64,000 bases of DNA. Source: Ophiostoma sp. CBS 140.51 (lineage: Eukaryota; Ascomycota; Sordariomycetes; Ophiostomatales; Ophiostomataceae). The translations under genes and the position numbers were made by a program. The stretch covers positions 1-64,000 of the forward strand of contig JANSLP010000135.1 of NCBI GenBank assembly GCA_029298735.1. Direction: 5' to 3'. Under the pieces are notes generated by a model. That model did no database searches, was not told the origin of the DNA, and saw nothing but the letters and a program-made list of their open reading frames with translations. Below, piece by piece: positions 44,397 to 55,182 of the stretch. The first letter of the stretch is position 1. Every line of letters begins with the position of its first letter.

Positions 44397-46457
44397 ATGG
44401 TAGCCCGTTCTATAATGGGGCTCCCGCAGATCAAAAATATGCCCTCTATGACACCCCCTCCTATTGGTAGCCCTGGACAGGGTACAGTCGACAGACTGGC
44501 CACGTTCTTTCTCAGCAAATTCCAAGAAACTAAGAAAGACAGCGATCTGTCGACACTTCAATGTACCACGCAGCTCAAGTTCGAGGCGTTGGAGAAGATG
44601 CTCGGGGAGCAGACTCTCACTGTTGCAGGGCTGCGCGGCGACATGAGGTCCGAGATCCAGTCCGAGATGGAGTCGTTTCGCGACAAAGCCGCCAGCTACT
44701 TCCTCGACAAATTCTCTACCCAGCTCGATGCCATGGGCGCCAGTCGGAACGAAAAGAGCGAGCTTGCTCTGACCCGTCTTGAGCACCGAGTCGACGATGA
44801 AATCAAGAATCTGAGCGACCAACTGTCAGTTGTCTCGACCAAGCTAGCTATCAGCAACGCCGCTCTCAATGCCACCATCGACGACATCGGAAGGAAGATC
44901 AACTCAACGAATGATGTCTCCGCTGAGAATCTCCGTCGTTGCGAAAGCGAGTTTCGGTCCAAGTTGTCGAGGCTTGAGAGCCTTCTTGGATCGAGCAAGA
45001 CCGAGGCTTCAATCGAACGAGACAAGGCTACCAGGGTGTTCCAAGACGCCAACAAAAGGCTGCAGGGCAAAGTCGATAGTCTGGAGCTGACTATCATGAG
45101 ACAATCCGAGGAGATGACCAGCCAGTGCGAGCAAATCGAACGCCTTGAAAACGACATTCGAAAACTATCCCAGCTTTGCGTCGCACAGGAGAAGTCCCAT
45201 ACCACAGTGGCGAGAATGCTGTCTACCCAAGCTGAAGAGGTGTCTAAGCTGGAGCGGAGTGTTCATGAACAGAAGAGCATGTCCGCAGCTCCAATCAGGG
45301 CCGGTAAGTCTGGGGATGGCATGACAAAAAACTCGAAGAGGAGTAAAAGGAGTACGTCACTGATACTTGATAAAGGAAACATCGCATCGAATCCGGCACC
45401 GGATCAATCGAAAATCACACTTGTCTCATCTCCACCATTAGCCAACAATAAGCAGACACCCACGACGGCTGCTAAGAGGCCCCTTACGCAGGTCCTTGGA
45501 CGGCCGGTAGCTACAATGAGTGGCCATCAGGTCAACACAGAACGAGCCACGCTTCAACGCAAGCGCCCTTCTGGTCCTCGCCAGATGACTTCGCCAGTTG
45601 TGGGCCCGTCCGAAAGTGACAGTGATACATCTGGGCCCGCGCCAAAGCGTGTGCTAGGTAATTCAGGCAAAACCATGCACGTCAACACGAAGGCCAAAGT
45701 AGCCAAAGCCAAAGTCCCTCCGCCACAGGCCGCTATCATCGGAGAAAAGCAACACCGGATGGGAAACGAGGCTTCGAAAGGGCCCAACATGGAGGTCAGG
45801 CCCGTGGTGCCAGTGACGCGCCATGCCACAAGTACTGACATTCGTGAGGATGACCAAAAGACTTTGGCTCCAAAGAATAAGAAGACAGTGCGGCCTACCA
45901 CAAGGAAACGGCCAGAACCAAGGACAAAGGCGACACCAAGTCAAGCAAGCGTACCCCAGGCCTCTCCCAAAGGGACGAGCCCATCATCAGACAGTCCGGC
46001 AAGTTCGGTCCAGCTACAAGTCTTGCCACGCAAAGTTCAGCATGGAGCATCGACAGCCGCAATCCAGTCACCCGGTGGGCAATCAGTCACATCCATCAAG
46101 TTGAGCGTAAAGTCCTCTCTAGGAAACAAATCCAACAGTGGTGACAACAATCAGCAAGTGTTTGCAGACAGACGGGAAGCAACAATGGCATTCATGATGT
46201 ACGTTCAAGCCTTTGCACGGAATTTCTACACGTCTCCTCCTCGGTCAGAACGCCAGTTTATCTGGAGTTTCCTGGAGGGTATTCCCGATCCAGCATGGTC
46301 TGAGTTCATGCAGAAGAAGTTGTTGATGGCGTATCCTGAGTCAGTACGGCCGAGCTTGGGAATACGGGCAAAACACTCGATCAATTTCGATGCTGGCTTG
46401 ACGTGGCGCCGTGTACTCGACTTGATACGCAATCTACAACAGAGGCCCGGTGCATGA
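44397..46457 (+). CDS. Coiled-coil protein with basic linker, unknown function
   Basis: Single exon of 686 residues from the ATG at 44397; ATGs at 44415 and 44439 (the latter in an AAATATG context) are also possible starts. Residues about 40-310 are rich in Glu/Lys/Gln/Leu heptad-like sequence (for example LERSVHEQ, IERLENDIRKLSQL) and should form a long coiled coil. Residues about 310-600 are a basic Ser/Pro/Lys/Thr-rich disordered linker with many KR clusters, suggesting nuclear or cytoskeletal binding. The last ~85 residues form a distinct, folded-looking module with conserved-looking aromatics (FMMYVQAFARNFYTSPP, FIWSFLEGIPDPAWSEFMQ, WRRVLDLIRNL). I do not recognise the family. Codon use and the long uninterrupted frame support a real gene. 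Confidence 0.8.
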   Translation: MVARSIMGLPQIKNMPSMTPPPIGSPGQGTVDRLATFFLSKFQETKKDSDLSTLQCTTQLKFEALEKMLGEQTLTVAGLRGDMRSEIQSEMESFRDKAASYFLDKFSTQLDAMGASRNEKSELALTRLEHRVDDEIKNLSDQLSVVSTKLAISNAALNATIDDIGRKINSTNDVSAENLRRCESEFRSKLSRLESLLGSSKTEASIERDKATRVFQDANKRLQGKVDSLELTIMRQSEEMTSQCEQIERLENDIRKLSQLCVAQEKSHTTVARMLSTQAEEVSKLERSVHEQKSMSAAPIRAGKSGDGMTKNSKRSKRSTSLILDKGNIASNPAPDQSKITLVSSPPLANNKQTPTTAAKRPLTQVLGRPVATMSGHQVNTERATLQRKRPSGPRQMTSPVVGPSESDSDTSGPAPKRVLGNSGKTMHVNTKAKVAKAKVPPPQAAIIGEKQHRMGNEASKGPNMEVRPVVPVTRHATSTDIREDDQKTLAPKNKKTVRPTTRKRPEPRTKATPSQASVPQASPKGTSPSSDSPASSVQLQVLPRKVQHGASTAAIQSPGGQSVTSIKLSVKSSLGNKSNSGDNNQQVFADRREATMAFMMYVQAFARNFYTSPPRSERQFIWSFLEGIPDPAWSEFMQKKLLMAYPESVRPSLGIRAKHSINFDAGLTWRRVLDLIRNLQQRPGA

Positions 46458-47288
46458 TTTTGTGTGTATTTTTGTGCCTTGTTTTCTTTCTGTCTGTTAT
46501 CGGCTTACTCCTGTAATGGGAGTGACGCATTGATGCTTTGGTGATTTATTTTATTTTGCGTCCTATGGCTGAGGTGGGTTCGGATGTATGAATATCATTT
46601 TCCCTGTGCATTATTAGACGCTGATGGGGGCGTGTATCGGGGTAAGAGAGGACGGTGACTTGGGAACAAAGTCAACTGAGTTTTTCAGGAGTGTAATGAT
46701 AATATGGAAACATGAAATAATGTACAGGTTCATTATGTTATTATAAAAAAGTAATTATTTTGTTCACATGAAATTTAAAATAGCAATATTGTTAGTTTTA
46801 TTTTAGGGGAAAAAAATATTGTATTTGCTGGTTTTATTTCCCATACCAAAATAACGACAACAAGATAAATCGCCAGGCACATGTAAAGAGATACAAGAAC
46901 CAGAATTCGAAAATCAAAATATAGCAAGGTCAACACCGGCAGCCACAAATGTACACACCATGAAGTACATCACATAACCTCAAGGCATTTATCATATGTG
47001 ACGGTTGGCATGGCTTTACTAGACGGAGGTCTGTGGCAAATGTACCGGCACGACCCGCGTCATTGACAAGTAATAGAACATTGTTTCCAGAGCTAGAAAA
47101 GGAATAGAACAAACAGGAGTAATTCAAAAATCATGACAGCTTCCGGAACGAAAGTAAGAAATGTTCCAGAACGCCTAGAACATCGCCAGAATACTTAGAC
47201 TGGTTCTAGAATACCCAAGACGTTCCAAGAGTATCAAGGACGGCCAGAACATGAGTTTCAAGACGCTTCTATATTATCATAGGCGTTT
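46458..47288. other. AT-rich convergent spacer
   Basis: It lies between two 3' ends. The stretch 46680-46870 is markedly AT-rich with long A and T runs. At 47079-47260 there are repeated TTCnnGAA words. No gene seen. Confidence 0.55.
47079..47260. repeat. Cluster of TTCnnGAA / AGAAC words
   Basis: TTCCGGAA near 47141, TTCCAGAA near 47164 and TTCTAGAA near 47203 are perfect inverted TTC/GAA pairs. Between them several CCAGAA and TAGAAC half sites recur at about 10-20 bp. The words match heat-shock-element half sites (nGAAnnTTCn), but the cluster is at the 3' side of both neighbours, so it may instead be a decayed short repeat. Confidence 0.5.
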
Positions 47289-49819
47289 CTAGATCCGAAC
47301 CTGGCCGACCTCTTCTGCCAGCTGGACCACGCCACTGTTGTCCGGCTGAGCATACTTGTTAATCCAGCCGAGGACCTCTTGGTGCCACACCAGAGAGTTC
47401 TCTGGCTTCAGGACCCACTGCAAAGGGTTAGTAAACTGACTGTATCTACTACATTTGATGGTCGTGGCTGTACTTACGTGATTCTCGTCAGGGAAAGAGA
47501 GGAAGCGGCTGGGAACGCCGCGGCTCTGAAGGACGTTGAACATGGACAGGCCCTCGGTGATGGGCAGACGGTAATCAAGTTCGTTGTGGATGACCAACAT
47601 CGGCGTGGCCCATTCACCCGTGTTCTTGGCGGGATCCCACTTCTCGTAGCCGGCACGGTTCTCCCAGAGCGTGCCGCCAAAGTCGTGCAGCGGGAAGTAC
47701 AGCTCTTCGGACGAGTACTGGTTGAGGGTGCTAAAAACACCATCGTGGCAGACAAGGGCTTTGAAGCGGCGGCCTAAGGACTTGCCCTGGATCCAGTCTG
47801 GAGGGGGGTTAGCAAGAGAGGATAAAAAACTAAATTGGTGGCTCGACGATGGGACCTTACTGATCATGTAACCACCGTAAGATGCGCCCGCTGCGACAGC
47901 GCGGGACATGTCGACGTAAGGCATTTTCTCCTCGATATGATCGACGCACTTGACAATATCCTCGTACGGACGGCCGCCCCAGTTGTTCTGGATGCCGTCC
48001 TGCAGGTCCATGCCGTAGCTCGTGCTGCCGGTTGGGTTGGGGGTGACAACAATGTAACCCTGCTCCGCGAAAACGGCCGGGTTCCAGCGGGTGCTCCAGC
48101 TGTCGGCCCAGGCGCCCTGGGGACCACCGTGAATCAGAAGAGCGAGCGGCCACTTCTTGTCCTTGTTCTCCTCATCATAAAAGTTGGACGGGCGGACCAC
48201 GAGGGCGTGGACCTTGTAGTCGCCAGCGCCCTGGAACCAGATCTCGCCGAGCTGGTTACGCGAGAGGCCAAAGCTTGACCCGTGGCGTGATTGCGACGAG
48301 ACAACGTCCATGGTGAAGCGCTTCGCCTCAGAGGGGAAGGGTAAGTTCGGTAGCAGGCCGGGGTCGACAATGGTATAGAGAGAGTTGTCAACTTGGGAAC
48401 TCATCGTGACAAAAAGTTTTGACCGGCTCGTGCCGAGAAGGCGAACATCGACCACACTGCCCTGGCCATGAAGTGGCTGGAAGGCGTCGGCTTGTGGATC
48501 GCCGAAACGAATGCGCGTTTGGAGCTCGTTGTCGTCTGCAGACACGAGCTCGCGACCACCGATGACGACATGTGGGAGGCCAAACGTGGAAGCGGCCTTG
48601 GGGGAGGAGGGCAGGCGGTAAAGGGCGTTGCGGCCGTTGAGCTCGGCCGTGACGAACAGCTCGGAGCCATCACCGTTCCAAAGGATGCTATCGGGGCGAG
48701 AATCCCAGCCACCCTTGCCGTCATCTGTGGCGTAGTATTCCGTCACATCGCTGTCGTTGCCAGTCGCGCCGTTTGCTGAGACAAAGGCACCCACGTCGGG
48801 GAGGAGGAGAAGGCGGGTCTTGTCGCTCTCGTACTGCTGGCTTTGCATGCGGGTAAAGGCGATCTTACTGCCGTCGGGAGAGAAGGTCGGGTTGGCGCTG
48901 TAGCCCTGGAGGTGGCCGGTCTTGATAAGGAGCGGCTTTGGTGGCGGCGTTGCCTCCGCGGCGTACGTCTTGAGAGGAACATAGTAGAGGTTGGTAATGG
49001 TGGTAAGGGCGTCGTCGTGGTCGGGATCGCGGGAAACGAAAGCGATACCCTCAGGGCCTAGAGCAAAGTCGCCGGTGCCGCCAAAGGTCGGAACGGGGGA
49101 CTCCAGGGCAGTACCGCGAAGAAGGTTGGTTAATTGGCCACCAGAAAGCGCATACGATTCGCGACCGGCGGTGGCACTGCCGTAGTTCTCAATGAGGCCG
49201 TACCAGATGGCAGACTTCTCCTCGGTTACATAGGCGTCCCAATGGCGCACAAAGAGCTTGGTGTACACACGAGCAGAGCTATGCGTTGCCTTCCCCTTGG
49301 CCTCGGCGAGATCTACAGTATACGGATCGCCGGACGGCGTGGCCAGGCCGGTCAGGGCAATGCCAACGTTGCCGCCCTTGAGCTTGATGATCTGGAGGTT
49401 GGAGAGGTTGTGGCCAAAGTTTTGGATCTCCGAAGGCTCAGCTTTTGGCTGGGATGCCCGGCCGAGAAGAAGAGAGGTAGCTCCCTTGTCGCCGCTCTTT
49501 AGAAAAAAAAAGGCATCTTCGTCGACCCAGACGGGCTCGTTGTAGGACGAGTCTTCGTAGAGCAGAGTGGAACCGCCGGACTCAATGTCCAGAACGCGGA
49601 TCTGAGACGTCTTGCTATGCTCCTCAAAAGAGTACGTCGAGACCTATCCTGTTAGGAAATGCAACTGGAGCTTACAAAAGGCTTGGAGGTTGAACATGAA
49701 GCTTGCAGTGAGCTTACAGTGTACAGGACTTTGGTGCCGTTAGAGTTGGGCGCACCGGCCGAGCGACGCGGCGCCGACAGCAGCACCTCCGGCGTGAACT
49801 TCTCTGCCTTGAGTGTCAT
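47289..49819 (-). CDS. DPP-V-like prolyl-oligopeptidase family serine peptidase
   Basis: Four exons, 49819-49718, 49643-47861, 47797-47478 and 47417-47289. Introns are 74, 63 and 60 nt with GTAAGN donors. The product is 777 residues from the ATG at 49819. The N-terminus MTLKAEKFTPEVLLSAPRRS starts directly at the family's conserved region, without the signal peptide of secreted dipeptidyl-peptidase V. A beta-propeller occupies about residues 30-480 and the alpha/beta-hydrolase domain the rest: nucleophile Ser622 in GASYGG, Asp703 in LDYRLP, His735 in DENH, all intact. It should release dipeptides or acylated residues from peptides, with an intracellular site inferred. Intron 1 has two in-frame acceptors six bases apart (CAG at 49650, TAG at 49644). 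The frame also stays open upstream of the ATG, to another ATG at 50041 that would add a mitochondrial-type presequence. Confidence 0.93.
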
Positions 49820-50687
49820 TTCGGCTGATTGTGAGCTGTGTGGTAGAGCTGTGTATTGTTGTTTTGTGGTAGCAAAGGGCCGTTGTTGTGTTTGTTGGAA
49901 CAGAGATCGACGAGGCTGAGCGATCGATCTAAAACAAACAGAAGCTACCGAGCCAAGCCGAGTTGATGATGAAGGGCAGCAAAAAGTGGTGGTTTGCAGC
50001 AAAGACCTTGTGGTGTTGAAGCAAACTCGCGAATTGGTCATTGGGGTGCCTACGAAAGCCTCCTCCTCTCTGTTGAGCAGGGAACGAGTTCGACTGGTCC
50101 GGCTGGAACTGGACGTGTGTTTCAAAGGAAAGAGCACGACATCCGCAGTAGAGCGGCAGAGGTAGCTGCCGTTTTGGGCGGTAGCTGACCCCGCAATGGG
50201 CCATTAAGGTTGAACTCGAACCTCGTCTTATTTTAAGCCGCGGTCACGTGTACCTTCTCACAAAGACTGGTTGAGACAATATGAATGTTCTCTGGAAAAA
50301 GCCACGAAAAGTGGTGGATATGAGAAATGGTAATTGCTACTGTATATTTCCGTCGATACGCTCTTGTTGTACATGTTTTTGTTTGTGAGCACTCTGCCCA
50401 CCGCCGAAAGACCCTAAACGCCAGTCTTGACGAGACCGCAAAAGTGTAAACCAAGAGCAACTTTGCTGTTGGTGGTCTCTATCCAAATCGCTCAAACAAT
50501 ACCCCATAATGCTGCAGTGGTATACCGATAACGCCAATAACCCCGAGAAGAAATCGAAATAAAAACAGCGACCGGAAGCGGCGGCCAGCAAAGAAGCCGG
50601 CACTTGCTCGCCCGCCGTGACTGTCCACCACGCCTGGTCCATCATCGTGTCCCGTCCGCGATGCCTTGTCGACACGGCGGCAGCAGT
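49820..50687. other. Upstream region of the peptidase gene
   Basis: It contains the in-frame 74-codon extension to ATG 50041 (see the peptidase gene) and a GTCACGTG site. Beyond about 50300 is the 3' flank of the Eaf6 gene. No further gene seen. Confidence 0.5.
50243..50250. promoter_or_regulatory. GTCACGTG (Cbf1/E-box type) site
   Basis: A perfect RTCACGTG word about 200 bp upstream of the distal ATG (50041) of the peptidase gene. The same octamer occurs upstream of the SRm160-like gene. bHLH factors of the Cbf1 type bind this word in yeast; binding here is inferred. Confidence 0.4.
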
Positions 50688-51373
50688 TCACTTGCGCACA
50701 GTGCCAAAGCTCGTCCGCACCTTCTTCGTCTCGCGTGTCGTGTCGGTCTCGCTATCGTCGACGCCGCTTGCGGCGGCTGCGGCGGCGGCTGTACCCTTCT
50801 TCTTCTTAGAGGGAGCTGCCTTGCTGGCTGTGGTCGAGGTGGGTGTCGCTTGGCCGGAGCCGGGGCCGCTGCCGGCATTGCTGCCGTCCTTGAAGGAGGT
50901 CTGGAGGGGAGTCGGTGCATTTGACGCGTTGGCGGCCTGCAGGATGTTTGTTAGAGCCTAGAGGGGACAACAAGTTGAATCTGTAAGTGGGTGCCGACTC
51001 ACGTTGTAGGATATGCTGCTGCGCGAAAAGACACGGTTGGCCTCGGTCACGCCCGTCTTGCGCCGTTGCGCCGCAGCGCCCGTGATGCCCTTGACGTAGT
51101 TGTCAAAGCCCGTGATAATGTTGCCGCTGATTGTGTTCTCGAGGTACTCGGTCTCCTTTGACAAGATGGCCTCCTCGCGTGTGTGCTGGAGAGTGTGTCA
51201 GTTAACGTTCGCCTGCTTGTTTGTACATAATATGGGACCAGGCGACTCACCAGCTGCCGTTCCAATGTCTTGCGCTTCTGCAGCAGCTCTTTCAACGTTT
51301 GTCGCGACTTCTCGTAATACGGCATGCCCGGCGTGTCGGCATTGACGCCGCCGGCTTGCAGCTTGTCCGCCAT
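50688..51373 (-). CDS. EAF6: NuA4/NuA3 acetyltransferase subunit Eaf6
   Basis: Three exons, 51373-51251, 51185-51003 and 50957-50688, with introns of 65 and 45 nt. The product is 191 residues. The family core is clear: PYYEKSRQTLKELLQKRKTL forms a heptad coiled coil, followed by KETEYLENT and GNIITGFDNYVKG, then the conserved NRVFSRSSISY block at about residues 92-102. The C-terminal third is a low-complexity Ala/Ser/Thr/Lys tail typical of filamentous fungal versions. Eaf6 is a small non-catalytic subunit of histone acetyltransferase complexes (NuA4 with Esa1; NuA3 in yeast) in the nucleus. The 45-nt intron is the shortest in the window but has a good GTGAGT donor and CTAG acceptor. It is unlinked in function to its neighbours. 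Confidence 0.92.
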
Positions 51374-52325
51374 GGTGGGTATCTGTTTGCGTATGCGATA
51401 TGTATGCTGGGCGAGTGGATTGGTGTATGCGCGGTGACGGGGGGTGTCGTGACGAGGAGACAAAGCCAGTCGCAGAAAGGAAAGTTGCAGTTGACAAACG
51501 TTCCCGCGCGTTGGATTTGGCGTGGCCAGCCCCGGACAAAACTTTAGGCCTTGTTCTCCAGAGCGCATTCGTTGATTGGTGGGACGCCGTTCAGCAGTCA
51601 ATTCTTAGTAATCCTTGCACCAAGGCGACCTTTTATCACTGCGAGATTCCGCTGACCCTGGCCGCCTTCCGTTCAATTAGTGCTGCGATCAGCACATTGG
51701 CTGCGGTATGCAGCGAGAGCCGAGCCACACAGCTTGTTTGGCAGTTGACATCTGCGGAGATTCTACGATACCCTTCCTGATACAACGTGACATACGACAT
51801 TACAGCATGTGTGCATATATTCCAAACCCTTGACCTGGGTAAACTGGCAAGCATAGCTACATATCTGCATTCTCTGTAATACTCCTTACATTTTAATTTA
51901 ATACCTAGTATCTATAGCGTGCTTGGAGTGAATGAGATAAAGCTGTAAGTAAAAAATTCCAACAGTCCGAAAAGCCGGAGAGCTCGTGAAAAGATAATGG
52001 ACACAAACAAAAGAAAGATAGTGCTCAGTATCTGGCCAGGACATGTAACAAACCATCCTGTGACACGATGCCCTCGTTGTTCTCTCAACCCACCTACGTA
52101 TCTCCCGCTCGTAGGCTCGTTCGAATAAGCGAGGAAGCTATCGTGAACCCGACATCGTGACAACGTGGGAAAGACGGCAAGCGGGGAAGCCGTAAGATGG
52201 GTGGCAGAACGCAGAGTAGGCACGTCGAAATGCGCCGGGAAACCAGACAAGTTTAGGTTCTTGGGGGAAAGATAAGGAAGGCTCTTTAGGTAGAAAGAAA
52301 AGCGTTAGTCTTCTTCTATGTCTTT
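51374..52325. other. Intergenic region, no gene seen
   Basis: Short upstream region of EAF6 followed by an AT-richer 3' flank of the SRm160-like gene. Frames up to 126 codons are not protein-like. No RNA gene recognised. Confidence 0.5.
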
Positions 52326-54242
52326 TCACGAACTGGGCTTCGAGGATCTCATTTGTTTGATTCGCTCCCTGAGTTCTTTCTCGCGCTTCTCGTTGGCGAG
52401 GCGCTCAGCTGCTTTGGTCTATTGCGGAGATGGCTTTAGTTTCCAATCCAGTAGAGTTAATAAAGATAAGGAGACACAAAGTTGAAAGAAAAGTCGACAA
52501 AACATACCTGTGCGTCTTTGACTGGCGGGGCAGCGTCCGGCTTGCTTATTGCGTTTGGTTTGTCTGTGGTAGCATCCACAGCAGCGGCAGGAGCCGCAGA
52601 TGATGTCTTGTTTGTGGGTCTGTCTTGTTTGCCGGGAACATCAGCAGACTTATCTCGCGATCTCGAGGGTGTACGGGAGCGTGAACGCGAGCGCGAGTGC
52701 GAACGCGAAGAACCAGAAGAGGGACTGCGCCGTCTTCGCTGGCCAGATGGCCCACCACGTCTCCCACCACCACCACCGTTCCGGCTATTGCCTCGCCCCT
52801 TCAGGCGACCTTTGTTGTCTTCGTCAGACAGAGGGCTTCTGCTTTTGCTTTTGCAGCTCCGGCTCCGGCTGCGGCTGCTGCTATAGCTCCGAGCACGTCC
52901 GCCTCGCCGCCGACGAGGCGGGGGGCTTCTGCTGCTATCACTGCGTGAGTACCTGGACGAGCCACTCGACGATACAGACCGGGCTGAGCGGCGGCTCCGG
53001 TCGCGCGACCGGCTTCTGGATGGCGAGTACCGGCGGCGTTTCGGGGCAGGGGAGTGGCTAGCGGATGGCGACCGTCCCCGGGAATGACCATCGTCTCTGC
53101 GTCCACCACGCTGTGCACGAGGCGGTGACCGCGCACGCTTGTCACCGCTACCACTGGCTTCGGCATCCGGAGCACGACGACGGGGAGGCGAGCGAGAACG
53201 CGACTCGGACCGAGAGCGAGAGTATGAAGAGCCGGAGCGTCCTGAGCTGGAGCGAGAACGCGAACGAGAGTAAGAGGAGGACCGCGACAGGGAACTCCGG
53301 CGGGGGTAGTCACCCCGCCGGTCATTGCCTCGTCCACGGCGGTCGTTGGGAACGTAAAGGTCGTGTTGAGGGGCCCGGAAGCTTCCACCGCGGTCGCCAC
53401 GGAAACCGTCACGGCCGCGCCCCGGTGGTGTACGCTCACGGTCTCCTCCCCGGCCGCCGCGACCACCACCTCCGCCACCAGGACCGTCGTTGCCTCGGAA
53501 CGAGCCGCCGCCGCGAGGTCTGTCGTTACCACGGCGCCCTCCACCGGCACCACCTCGCCAAGAATCTCCTCCTCGGTCTCCTCCCCGTGGGGGCCGATCG
53601 CGGTCGAAACGACCACCAAATTCGCTGCGTATACGGCGTGCTTCCTCAGCAGCCTTCTCGGCCTCGATCTGTGGGAGAAAAGGCGGTTAGTCTTGTGTGC
53701 TCGTGTTATAGACTGTATAGAGCAGACTCTTGACCTACCTTCTCCTGGATCAACTCCATCTTCTTGGCTTCTAAGAGCTCTCGTGGAATGCCTTGTGGAC
53801 TTGATTGGGCACTGAGCAGCAAGGTCCATAGCTCTTTGCAGAACTCGGGTGTCTGGGATTCAAGGAAGCCGGTAAGCTGGATCTGGAGGGATTTGATGTC
53901 GGGCTACAAGAATGTTCGAGTCAGTATTCTGTCGATCGGTCGCAGTGTATATACAGGAGTAGGGGTACGCACATGTCGAGCGCTCTCGATCAGGTTGCAG
54001 CAGAGCTCAATGACGACATCATCGTCGTTGCCCAGAATGTCGGCGATCCGTCCAGCAATCCATCTATATAAAGAAGAGGTGGTTAGTATGGGACGAGGAT
54101 TGTAGAATAGAAGAGAGGAAGTCATGCCCGCGACATACTTTTTCATAACCTGTAGATTGACTTTCTGTGTGTCCACTTTTTGGTTGAAGATGGGTGGAAA
54201 CTTGGTGCTCTTCAGGAGCTTCGCGTCCACGCCGGTCGCCAT
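52326..54242 (-). CDS. PWI-domain, RS-rich splicing coactivator (SRm160/SRRM1-like)
   Basis: Five exons, 54242-54139, 54063-53973, 53903-53739, 53668-52508 and 52418-52326. Introns are 75, 69, 70 and 89 nt. The product is 537 residues. The N-terminus MATGVDAKLLKSTKFPPIFN leads into a PWI domain across exons 1-3 (KWIAGRIADILGNDDDVVIE, then PDIKSLQIQLTGFL and TPEFCKELWTLLLSAQ). PWI domains bind nucleic acid. Exon 4 encodes an Arg/Gly-rich (RGG-like) stretch, then long Arg/Ser dipeptide runs as in SR-related splicing proteins. The last exon ends in a charged helix (AERLANEKREKELRERIKQ). SRm160 proteins bridge spliceosome and exon-junction factors in the nucleus; this role is transferred by family. 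The antisense frame at the same place is open because of the RS codons and is not a gene. Confidence 0.92.
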
Positions 54243-55182
54243 GGCGGGCAATCGAGGATCGAGCGTGAGATTCTGGGCGCGTGGTATCGATTAGTAAAGG
54301 ATACCGGGTTGAAAGAAGACGCGAATATGCGTTTGCGGAGGCGTGGGAGGAGATGAATGGTGACGAACAGACACGGTGTGAATGATGAACAGAAGATGGA
54401 AAGCGATTTTTTGGGGCTGGCCTTGCCTCCAACCCAAGAAGGGGCTAGTCAGTGCCGAAGATCTTGGCTACAGCAGAAGGAACAAGCTGTTGTGGGTCCT
54501 TTTGGAGTGAGTCGATCGGTAGGAGAGGTCACGTGCATCAACTCAGGACGACATTCAACAGCTAGTTTGCATATATTTGCGAAAATTGATGGAGATATAG
54601 GAGTATTTTATGTAAAGTATTTTGAATATTTATTCTGATAAGTGCTGTATTGGGGGTTTACGGAGTTTTTGGGTGCTTTCTCAAGCCTCTGCTTCGGAGA
54701 AAGATGAAGCTCATGGAGCTCTCTTGAGATGCCCCATCAGGTAAGAGATACTAGGAAGTTCACTGTAAAGACATGGGATAAACGTAAATAAGATTAGAAT
54801 AGAAAGGGCCAAATTAACGCCATCAGGTACCCGTCGTGGATCAACCGTCGTGAATCAAGTGTCGTTAAAGAGAACAAAAGAGAAGGTCGTAAGCACAGAA
54901 GTCAGCCCAATAACACCCTGTCAGCTCCGTTCGCCGTTTGCACAAATAAAAAAAAGCAAATGAAGAAGAAAAAGAAGGTTCCGTTGTACGCCGAATATTC
55001 TATGCAATAAGTGTGCAGTTACTTTTGTAGGTGGTGAAAAGCAACGCAGAAAATGAGGGGCGAAAAAAGAGAATTCGAGAAGAAAGCAAGAAAAGAGAAC
55101 AACAAGAAGGTGACACGAGGTTCACTGTCGGTTTTCGTTTGGTTGTATCGGTAGAGATGATACAATAGAGAAAGGAATGTCT
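54243..55182. other. Intergenic region, no gene seen
   Basis: Promoter side of the SRm160-like gene, with a GTCACGTG site, then the 3' flank of the next minus-strand gene. AT-rich around 54570-54640. No gene or RNA recognised. Confidence 0.5.
54528..54535. promoter_or_regulatory. GTCACGTG (Cbf1/E-box type) site
   Basis: A perfect GTCACGTG about 290 bp upstream of the SRm160-like ATG (54242), identical to the octamer upstream of the peptidase gene. Function is inferred. Confidence 0.4.

Noticed and set aside
52801..53829. 342-codon minus-strand frame over the RS region
   Set aside because: Wrong frame of the SRm160-like gene; it runs through two of its introns and yields a Thr/Val-rich translation without domains.
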